Assembly (NCBI GenBank): GCA_023078685.1
Contig: JALGAS010000004.1
Coordinates: forward strand, 1,364,001-1,428,000
DNA: 64,000 bases
From: Neopestalotiopsis rosae
Taxonomy: Eukaryota; Ascomycota; Sordariomycetes; Amphisphaeriales; Sporocadaceae
Direction: 5' to 3'
Below are positions 55,401-64,000 of this stretch, in pieces. Position 1 is the first letter of the stretch; each line of letters opens with the position of its first letter. The translations under genes were made by a program, and so were the position numbers. The notes under the pieces are model-generated. The model ran no database searches. It saw nothing but the letters and a program-made list of their open reading frames with translations, and was not told the DNA's origin.

Positions 55401-56715
55401 GCTTCGGAGGGCTCATGGATCGGCAACTGGGTCTTGTGCCTGTGAGGGCGCGTTCCCGCAGCCCATACACCAAACCTCAACCACAACCACCACAGCCAGT
55501 GACAGGAGACGCGTGCTTGCTACTATTTCCCCCGGCGATATCTGGGGTAAGAGGAAGACTAGGGTTTTCCCAATTGGTCCAATTCAGCCCAGCTCAGCGC
55601 CTCAAGGTTTCGTGGACAGGAGACGAGGGCGCAAATCGACAAGGCTTCAGAAGCGTGAAGGTAGAGAAGCAACAAGCGCAACAAGGGAGAGGTGAAACGA
55701 GAGCATCGTGTCGAGGCCACGGACACAATTTACAAGAACTGGAAGGAAACGCACGCAGCTGGATCCCCCTTTGGGGTTGACCCCCCATCTTTAATCCCCG
55801 CATACCTAGCAGCGAACGGGGCCCATGTCCCGGGTCGTGTTATTGCCTGTTAGCACTTGGGATGGCGAATGACTCGTAACGCGGTCCTGTGTGCCAACCA
55901 CATGGTCGGAACCAGCCTGTGGCGGCCGTGCTAGCGAAAGTCTAACGCTCTCTACAGGGCACCGGCTGGCAGTCTAGGTAGCATCCTGCTTGCCGTCCAT
56001 GGGTTGCTGTTCTGCTATTTGGTTGCGCTTCTTCGCTGCCATTCGCGAAGCCACTGAAGCTTTCCAGATGGTCCGACGGATCAATGGGCTTAGCACCGAC
56101 CGGGAACGTAATGGTCGGGGGGGTCTTTTGGTAGCTTTGCGGGGCTGAAGCTCCATTAAAGGCTCCATTCCCCATGGCATTTTTCTGCTGGGTTCAGTGG
56201 GCTTTAGCTGGGCTGGGCTAAATCCCGTGGGGTTTGGGTTGTGGGAAAGTGGATTCAAGCAAGTAATAATAAGTTAGCGACGGAGCCCACTGACGAATGC
56301 ATGGATGTCTGGTACATAACTGTAGGTACTGTAGGTAGCAGGTAGCTGTAGGGTCCAGACTGCGCATAGTACATAGCTGATAGATGGACGAGGGGATGGA
56401 CACGAGACGATGAACATTGACCCGGAAGAGCGCAACAAGTGATGGACAAGAAATGATGAAGCTACCGTGTGCGTCGCAGTTCCACGATGGAGTCATGCAA
56501 AGAGACGTCGCTTCCATTTACCCAGTGTGCTGGCTGGCTGCAGACGGCAAATGGTTCAAAAAGGTATTTGGGGTCACCCATCCCCTCACTCAATCTGAGC
56601 ACATACCCAAGACTCATAGATGAGGGGTGACGTGACGACAAAGCTCAATCACATATAGAGAATCTTTGTGTGTATCATTATTTTTCTTTTCTTTCTAAGC
56701 AACATATACGCAAAA
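55401..56715. promoter_or_regulatory. Divergent promoter, regulator / kinase 2
   Basis: 1.3 kb without a gene. Several C-rich words and the words GCCAACC and GGAACC are present near 55890-55915, but I found no exact copy of the motifs seen in the other cluster promoters. The AT-rich leader before 56716 contains TTTTTCTTTTCTTTC. Confidence 0.45.
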
Positions 56716-58855
56716 ATGTCTGATAAGCACTTCTTTCCAGAGACGGCTGTAAGTCAAAGTCATACATTCCTATATTCGTCCATGTCGTTGTTGTCCACCT
56801 TGGGTTGCGCTGCACTAGCATGACTTTGCATCTTCAAGACCCCCCAGTTTCATATTACATCATGCGCAAAAGCGATCGCACACCTCACCTTTACTTTGCT
56901 AACTTGTGTGTCTTGTTCTTTCCCAGGCCAACACCTTGGTCCCCCGGTACCTGAGGGCCTTGACGGCAGCCAACCCCCATCTCGGTCTCATCGACTCCGA
57001 ACGAGTAGTCTTTTCGAAAGAGAATGATCCCAGCACAGTATCGATCATCAGCGGAGGTGGTTCAGGCCACGAGCCCGGCTGGTCGGGGTTCGTCGGCGAC
57101 GGCGCATTGTCGGCAGTCGCTTGCGGTGACATCTTTGCCTCTCCCAGCACAAAACAGGTTCTGGCAGCAACAAGGGCCGTGCCATCCAACGAAGGAACCA
57201 TTTACATGATCACAAATTACACTGGTGACAAGCTGCACTTTGGTCTGGCCGCCGAGCGGGCCAAGGCAAGTGGTCTTTCCAAAAATGTTGCCGTTATTCC
57301 ACTCACAGACGATGTGTCCCTGGGAAGGACCAAGTCTGCCGTTGTGGGAAGACGAGGCATGCCTGGTCATGTCGTTCGTAAGTTCGGCCTAGCATTTCGA
57401 ATTATGTTGGAAATTGCACTATGCTGACATGTATCCCTTAGCCATGAAAATTGTCGGAGCTGCCGCCAAGAAACACGGCTTCCAAAAGTGTGTCGACATT
57501 GCCAAGGCCGTCAATGCCCAGGTTGTCTCGATTGGTTCCGCCCTGGACCACTGTCACGTTCCCGGTCGGGCCAAGCACGAGACCCTTCCGGCAGATGTGG
57601 TTGTGGTTGGCGCCGGCATTCACAATGAGCCCGGCGCTCAGAGACTCAGCCCTTTCCCTCCCGTGGAGGACCTTATTGCGTACTGCCTGAAGCTCCTCTG
57701 CGACCCCAACGATGCTGAAAGAGCATTCGTGAAATTCAACAAGGACGACGAGGTTGTGCTCGTAATCAACAACTACGGTGGCCTGTCCAACCTGGAGCTT
57801 GGTGCTCTGACAGACGAGACCATCATCCAGCTAGGTCGCACATGGAACATCAGGCCAGTGAGGATATTGTCCGACGCATTCGAGACGTCGCTCAACGGCC
57901 CCGGTTTTTCCATTTCTCTCTGCAATCTAGCCAATGCTTCCAAGGAATGCTCGACAAGCGTGAGCGAACTTCTCGAATTTCTCGACCAAAAGACGAGCTG
58001 TGTAGCTTGGCCCAATGTTGTGAGATCTTTCAAAGAGACGACCGCCTCGCCATCGGATATTCTCGCTGCAGCTGCAGAGGAAAAGCCAAAACTCTCAGCA
58101 GATAGCGACATCAAGGGTAAGCATCTATAAGAATCTGCCGTTTGTGTGAAAAGTTCTAACCAAGACACAGTCGACCCAAGTCTACTCGACTCGATAATCC
58201 GGACAGCATGCAAAGCAGCCATTGCTGCTGAACCCAAACTCACGCAATGGGACATGATCATGGGTGACGGCGACTGTGGAGAAGCAGTGCAGGGTGTATC
58301 GGAGAGTAAGTCATGCGACATGAATATGTTCAAACCTTTCCATAAACTAATCCGGACGGAACAGGTATCATCAAGACTTTGGACAATGGCATTGCCAAGG
58401 AAGGCTCCGTTCTATCCTTCCTCTTCTCGACAACAGAAGCCGTCGACGATATGGGCGGCAGTCTCGGCGCCATCCTAGGCATCTTGCTCTCGGCCTTTAC
58501 CTCGGCCCTCCAAGACAACGTCAAGGCCAACGGCGGCGCCGCCGACGCATCGACGTACGCGCAGTCGCTGGCGCAGGCCGTGACCGCGCTCAAGAACTAC
58601 ACGGGAGCCCGCGAGGGCGACCGCACCGTCATGGACGTTCTCATCCCGTTTGCCGACGCCTTTGCGCAGAGCAGCGACTTTCACGGCGCCGTGCAGGTGG
58701 CGCACACCAAGGCCGAGGGCACAAAGTCCCTCAAGGCCAAGTTTGGCCGCGCGAGCTACGTGTCCGAGGCCGAGGGCCAGGATATCCCGGACCCCGGCGC
58801 CTGGGCGTTCTACGAGTTTGTGGCCGGCATGTCGAAAGCCATCAAGGGGCAATAG
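56716..58855 (+). CDS. DhaK-DhaL type ATP-dependent ketose kinase, copy 2
   Basis: Exons 56716-56748, 56927-57377, 57442-58116, 58171-58305 and 58365-58855 give 594 aa. The DhaK domain has TVSIISGGGSGHEPGWSGFVGDG, FASPSTKQVL, TNYTGDKLHF, SALDHCHVPGRAKH and GAGIHNEPGA, whose His (about 222) is the covalent substrate-binding residue. The linker is followed by the DhaL domain with WDMIMGDGDCGEAVQG, DDMGGSLGAILGILLSAF, GAREGDRTVMDVLIPFAD and DPGAWAFYEF. All ATP- and substrate-binding motifs are intact. It has four introns against one in copy 1, so the paralogues are old or have separate origins. One copy could be the general dihydroxyacetone kinase and the other an erythrulose kinase, or each could serve one enantiomer as LerK and DerK do. 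It is adjacent to and divergent from the Zn2Cys6 regulator. Confidence 0.95.
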
Positions 58856-59168
58856 GTATGACACACATATAGAGATAATATAAGATAATTATTGTCAAAG
58901 CATAGTCTGTCGCTATGAGTGGCTTACAGAGTCACTTGGAAGTGATGCCAACATCTATCATCTTGGTAACCAGCTTTGCCTTTATAAACACAGGTCCATG
59001 TGTATTTTCCTAGGTCTTCCCACTGGTTCTGTTGCACCACGTCCAACCAAGTCACAGAATCATGCCCCGTCGTGACAAAGGCAATCATATAATGCTGTCC
59101 AAACCTGCCTACTACAACCAAACTACCAAACCGAGACGGGTCACCAGCTCCGCCACGTCCTCAACCCC
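58856..59168. other. Convergent 3' region
   Basis: Flanks of kinase 2 and of the cytochrome gene. No gene seen. Confidence 0.45.
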
Positions 59169-59970
59169 TCAAGACGCCTGCGCCGCCCAAGCGTCAAAGT
59201 CGGCCGACTTTGCATCATCCATGGTGAAATACCAATTCCCATACTGATCATGAAAGTTGAGCGTAGAATTATCACTCGAGGGGTCGGCAATAGCATTAGA
59301 GCTCTGGGTCCAGCCGAGGACGGGCTGGGTGGCGTTGCTGTAAAACGTGCGCCCGTCGGCCAGGATGCAGTCCTTGCACAGAAAGGTGAGGGTAAAGGCC
59401 GTCTCGTTGACAAAGGTGCCCGAAGAAATCGGGTGGACGGACGCGTCGGTGTCGTTGACCAGGTGCGGGTTGGCGTAGGCGTCGGCTTGGCGCAGAGAGG
59501 TCGTGATGCTGTCGCCGTTGGGGTAGGCTACTACCAGGAGGCTGTTTTGCACTGTTGGTCGGGAAGAGAGGTGTTCTCTGTCAGCTTCTCCACGGTCTAT
59601 ATTTTGGGGAATTGATTAGAGTCTGTGGAGGGTGGACAGAACAACTTACTTGTGCCTCCCAAAGAACATCCAGCCCAACCTTGAGTGGCCGAGACGGAAA
59701 ATTGGCCGATAAAGTCGGTCGTGACGTTCTCAGGGAACACCAGGCCAAAAGTATAGTTGCCGTTCACCTGTATTGTATGTCAATTTCAGGTCCATAGTTA
59801 CAGTAATATCCGTTGTCTTTGTTGGCAAAATGTCAGTAAGAGGGACGTACGTATCGCCAAAAGGTAAATCCCGTGATTGGGTCGACATAGCTGGCACCCG
59901 TCTGTTGACCTCTTGCAACGCCAGCCAAGCCCAGGAGAGCAGACGCAGAGAAGAATTTGGAAAAGAACAT
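59169..59970 (-). CDS. Secreted stand-alone cellobiose-dehydrogenase-type cytochrome (CDH-cyt)
   Basis: Minus-strand exons 59970-59851, 59767-59650 and 59551-59169 give 206 aa. The signal peptide MFFSKFFSASALLGLAGVARG is followed by QQTGASYVDPITGFTFWRY. The haem-b fold shows YTFGLVFPENV, FIGQFSVSATQGWAGCSLGGTM and LLVVAYPNG. Met80, completed by splicing, lies where the axial Met of CDH sits (SLGG-x-M). His180 in NFHDQYG is the candidate axial His. Cys138 and Cys141 (CKDC) may form the conserved disulphide. There is no flavodehydrogenase domain and no carbohydrate-binding module, and the chain ends shortly after the cytochrome fold. Such single-domain proteins are thought to be extracellular electron carriers, for example to lytic polysaccharide monooxygenases. 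Several N-glycosylation sites are present. Confidence 0.85.
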
Positions 59971-60861
59971 TTTCTTTTTGATAGCTTGGCTTGATAAAAA
60001 TGGCATGCAGATGAATGGCAGCCTAGGGAAGCTTGTTTTTCCCTCGACGGACTCAAGCCCAGCAATATAGTCGTATATTCTCCCAAGCCCCAACGGAAGT
60101 CCATCCGCATTGGTGCGGACTGACGTCTACAAACGCAACCCAGAAACGGCATTTGAATGGTCGCGAATGACGGCACGTCAATTAGCAAGAACGACATTCT
60201 ATTCCTTGCCAACCCCGGATTCACTTTGCGCGCAAATCTGTATAAAGAACCGCCCTGGCGCGTGGTGTACCTTGCATGGGGGGGTGCTAACACCAAAAGA
60301 AGCAGTTGGAGACTTGTTCCCGGGTAACCCCAAGCCCCGTTTCGGCATGTGCATCGTGAAGAGCTCCGATCGAGAACTCCGCCCTCCATGAACCGGGCCG
60401 ATACCTATGCCCTCCCCCCACTCACACTTCCCCGGACTCTCGCCGGCGGAATCGCCAAGAGATCGCTCACGCGCGCGGATGAAAACATGGGGAATGTGAG
60501 GAATGACGACGGTTGGCGCCGACAAATGTGCCGAGTACGACGCTGTTTGAAGCCTGTAGCTGGGCCTTGGATGTGTCCATTTGTTGGCGTGGCATCAGCT
60601 GTGGCAACGAACAACACATCAACAAGCAAAAGAATATCGATTTGAAGTGGGAATTCTACAACAAGAAGTAAAAGAACAGTACGTTGCTTCATACCAACAT
60701 CAGTTTTCAACACTCGGGATATCAAATGATGTTCCACCTAGTTCAGGTACGAAATCATAAGGAGTTTCAATTTGTTCAATATTAACACAAACTTGCTGAT
60801 CCAATCTTGTACTATTTTACAACAGTTCCAGGCGCTGCCAAAGACAATACATATAAGCCAA
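59971..60861. other. Intergenic region
   Basis: Cytochrome promoter at the left and 3' flank of the M13 peptidase at the right. Short frames only, and nothing recognised. Confidence 0.5.
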
Positions 60862-63800
60862 CTACCACAGCTCACATGTAGGCTCTTTGACTGGGCAGGA
60901 AAATGCCTCACGGAACTCCCTCGAGTTAGCAGTAGTGCCCAGGATACGAGCAAACGTAGGCGAGTGAGGGTCTGTGTAAATGTATTGAACTGCCTGCTGC
61001 GCCCTGATCTTTCCGCACCAGACTACGAAGCATAAAGTCAGTGAAACCTCAATACGGAGTAGGACGAAGAGGAGACTTACAGTTGGCATAGAAGATAAAG
61101 AACAGCTGTTCATGGCTAAAGTGATCAAGGCCAGGGAGACTCAGATCAACAGAGGTTGATTGCTGGTGTTTCTTCCAAGCCTGGAAAGCGGCAGTGAGAC
61201 CACCAGCATCGGCAATATTCTCGCCCAATGTCAGACGACCGTTCACATGCAGTGGCTTGCCCTTGGTGTCGTTGATAGTGAAGTTCGAGTATTGTTCCAC
61301 GAAGCAGTCGGCACGCTTCTCGAACTCTTCGACGGTGTGGTTCGTCCACCAATCTGTGAATCGTCCATGCTCATCGTAATGGCGTCCAGAGTTGTCGAAT
61401 GCATGAGAAAGTTCGTGGCCTGCTACCGCAGCGAAAGCACCATAGCTTACATAAGACGGTAAATCAACGGAGAAGACTGGGAACCTCATGATACCTGCTG
61501 GGAAAACAATTTCTGCGCCAACTGGGTTGTAGTAAGCATTGACGGTGTCTGCCAACATACCCCATTCCCCATGATCAACAGGCTTTCCAAGTTTGGACCA
61601 TTCCCTGTCGACCTCAATGGCATGGCTGGAGAGCGAATTGTTGAAGAATGACTGGGTGATCTTGAGGCCTTTGTAGTAGTCACGAAGGGCCTCTGGCTCG
61701 ATGATGTTCGGGGACTTTGTGGGATAGCCAATCTTTTGGTCGATCAGATTGACCTTGTTGACCGCGAGTTCCTTCACGCTGTCGTCCATCCAGCTAAGGC
61801 CATGGAGTTTCGAGATGAACTGCGACTTGATGTCCATGATGATCTGATCGCCAAACTTCTTGGCGTCTTCCGAGAAGGCAACTTCGATAAAGAAACGGCT
61901 AAGAATCCATCCGACTTGGCTATGGGCGACACTGACGCAAGTCTTCCAGCGCTCAGACTTGGTGTCCGCCTCTTTGCCTTGGAGAACATTGAAAAAGCGC
62001 GTAATGGGCTGCACCTCGGGGCCCTCGACGTAACCATACTTGGCTGCAATAACATTCCAGACCAAGTATGATTGCACTGTGGCTTTGCTTGTCTCTGACA
62101 GAATTTGTGAAACATTGCCCAGGAAATCAGGGAATGCAAGCAGCATGGTATCAAGCGTGTAGTTGTCAGGTACTGCGTTTCCATATTAGTAATTTGTCTT
62201 TGGGACGCGAATACTGTTCATACCAAGGCTTTCCAGGACCTTGTCATAGCCCAACTCTGGCGCAAGCTTGCCTACTTTGCTGACTTTTTCAATGTTGTAA
62301 TATTTCTATTATACGTCGAATTAGTATATATAATTAGCAGCGCATTGATGGAAAACTCAAGTGTGTACTCACAGTGACATCCTGTTGGTCCTCGGGAGGG
62401 GGGGTAATAGCCGCTATCTTCTTCTCAAGATCAACGACCGACTTTGCCAATTTGCTGGATTGCTTTCGACTAGCATTGCTAGGGAGAAGACCACTGAACA
62501 CCTCTTCGAGCATAGCTTGGTACTTTTCCACAACATCTTTATCTTCGTAGTACTCGGGGGAGGGCAAAGTCAGACCGGCTGGGGAGGCCTGGATGATGAC
62601 CACCTCCTATCTTAATGATTAGACCATGTCCGATATGACATTGCCGCAATGAAACTCACAGGGTTCTTGTCATCAGCACCAGCGCCCAGACCCTCAAATG
62701 TGGTAATGCCCCACTTCTCAAGCAGGAGGACTGTGTTGGACAGGCTTGCATGATCGCTCTCTGCAAACAAGTCGTCGTCTCCGAAGCTTTTCTCCGTCAC
62801 CGGGAACCGCTTCGCCACCTCTCCGATAACGTCGACAAGTGGCTGAACACCGATCTCCCTGATCACGGTCTCATCCATGCAGGCGCCGAAAGCTTCCTTC
62901 ATGGTGTTGAAGTTCTCCTCATCTGTAGAGGTTGCCTGGACAACAAGATTTTGTGGCGAGAACGAAGAGTGCTTTACAGTGTCAGTCCCGCCCGAAGAAG
63001 ACATGTCACATTGCAACAATAAGAGTTGAATGAAGGATAATGGTAGAACAAACCTTGGATTCGCCAGGATATTCACCTTGCAGGATACGCTTGATAATGG
63101 CCTGTCCATCGTCGGACATTTTGCCCAGCGTTGAGTAAGACGTGCGGTCTTCTGGAATATCGTGACTGGAAGTGAAGCCATCACAGACCAGGTGGTCAAA
63201 ACTGGTACAGGCATCGACATTCTGGTAGTCTGGCGATAGTGTGTCTATGCCAAAATGAGTCACTCAGTCATTATTCACAAAGGTTTAGACCTACACAATA
63301 TCTCGGACGCAGCGTGAATGCAGGCCGGTGTAAGGCATAGCGCGGAAGCCATTCCTGGCTTTCCCCTGGATCGAGCAAGGACTGCGATGGATTAGTTAGG
63401 AATAATTCGAGTAATGAGATTATTGATCAGGGATTTGGTGACAGCCAGGTCTATTTCATGAGTGCGCTGTATTGCCGTCTCAACGCAAATGCCGGTTTTC
63501 ACGGGATTTTGTGACGTGAAGCGAGGGCTTCGAAATCAAGAAGGAACATGGGAAGAAACAGATACAGAGCGCACAACACCAGATCCGTATATCACCCGCA
63601 ATAGTGGATGTCATGATTGCTCGGTCACAGCCGAACTGGAAGAAAAGGGACCTCTATGGTACATGACTTCAGCTTACTTACCTCCGGACAAGATCAGTAT
63701 GACGACGAATCCAATGACCAAGAAGATACTGGCAATGAGAGAAATCCAACGACGGCGTCGGCGGCTTTTGATCTGTTGATTCAGGTGTGCAAAGTCATCT

Positions 63801-63874
63801 TCCTCATGTCGGTTGGCACCGTCGCCGGCAGAATCGCGAAGCAGCGGCGTCCGCTCGCTATTGCGGTCGGCCAT
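60862..63874 (-). CDS. M13 zinc metallopeptidase (neprilysin/endothelin-converting-enzyme family)
   Basis: Type II membrane peptidase. Minus-strand exons 63874-63682, 63381-63295, 63244-63054, 62971-62660, 62606-62373, 62305-62224, 62172-61081 and 61022-60862 join in phase to 783 aa. A cytoplasmic tail with ERTPLL and RRRRR is followed by one TM helix (WISLIASIFLVIGFVVILIL, about 42-61). The ectodomain starts with CLTPACIHAASEIL and DACTSFDHLVCDGF. The zinc site is HELSH (619-623), with the third ligand Glu684 in GENIADAGGL. NAYYNP (578-583) binds substrate. The C terminus CELW, with WCGKIRAQQAVQYIYTDPHSPTFARI before it, is the family hallmark. It cleaves peptides, probably at the cell surface or vacuole. 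Human neprilysin is about 750 aa, so the length fits. It has no link to the metabolic cluster. Confidence 0.95.
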
Positions 63875-64000
63875 GCTCTCGGTGTGATGCTCTTCGTCGG
63901 AGCACACACGTCTTGTGTATAGTGAGCAAAAGGGTCGGACAGCAGTAGTCTTGTGTGATCCGAATTGGCGAACCACAGGCTAGATAGTTGAGAAGCTCCC
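63875..64000. other. Upstream edge of M13 peptidase gene
   Basis: Promoter or leader sequence up to the window end. An in-frame ATG at 63976 would add 34 residues that do not resemble the family, so the start at 63874 (MADRNSERTPLL) is preferred. Confidence 0.5.

Noticed and set aside
1..64000. tRNA, CRISPR, transposon or RIP-like AT islands
   Set aside because: Looked for and not found by eye. No tRNA T-loop/acceptor patterns, no regular spaced repeats, no transposase or reverse-transcriptase motifs, no long AT-rich tract.

Overview
The window is nuclear DNA from a filamentous ascomycete (Pezizomycotina, most likely a Sordariomycete). The evidence is dense short GT-AG introns with fungal donors (GTAAGT and similar), two Zn2Cys6 regulators, a HET-domain protein, a Sim4-type kinetochore subunit (Fta4), a PTH11/rhodopsin-like membrane protein and a stand-alone cellobiose-dehydrogenase-type cytochrome. 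I resolved 26 protein genes. Exon boundaries were worked out by hand from splice sites, reading phase and conserved motifs. I saw no tRNA, rRNA, CRISPR array or transposon.

Layout. 1.5-25.2 kb is ordinary chromosomal content: a Zn2Cys6 factor, myo-inositol oxygenase, two divergent MFS transporters, an unknown protein, an intracellular GH3 beta-glucosidase, Fta4, a calpain and a HET protein. 25.7-33.9 kb is sub-cluster A: a divergent triosephosphate-isomerase-like protein, an RpiB-type isomerase, a two-domain dihydroxyacetone/erythrulose kinase, a 3-hydroxyisobutyrate/L-threonate dehydrogenase-like protein and a class II aldolase. 34.5-43.8 kb is an unrelated block: UBR7/Mlo2 and MCM2 (housekeeping), an FAD-linked oxidase and a rhodopsin-like protein. 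44.8-58.9 kb is sub-cluster B: an anion-type MFS carrier, a polyol-type SDR, a second aldolase, a second RpiB, a Zn2Cys6 regulator and a second kinase. 59.2-63.9 kb holds the cytochrome and an M13 peptidase.

How they may work together. A and B together hold homologues of every enzyme type in the tetritol pathways known from Yarrowia (EYD1, EYK1, EYI1, EYI2) and from Mycobacterium and Brucella: polyol dehydrogenase, ketotetrose kinase, TIM-like isomerase and RpiB-like isomerase. Kinase, RpiB and aldolase are each present twice. Ten of the eleven cluster genes sit in head-to-head pairs over shared promoters. The aldolase pair and the LtnD-like enzyme are additions to the known pathway. My best reading is a split, partly duplicated sugar-alcohol/tetrose catabolic cluster with its own transporter and regulator. 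The true substrate is not shown by the sequence.
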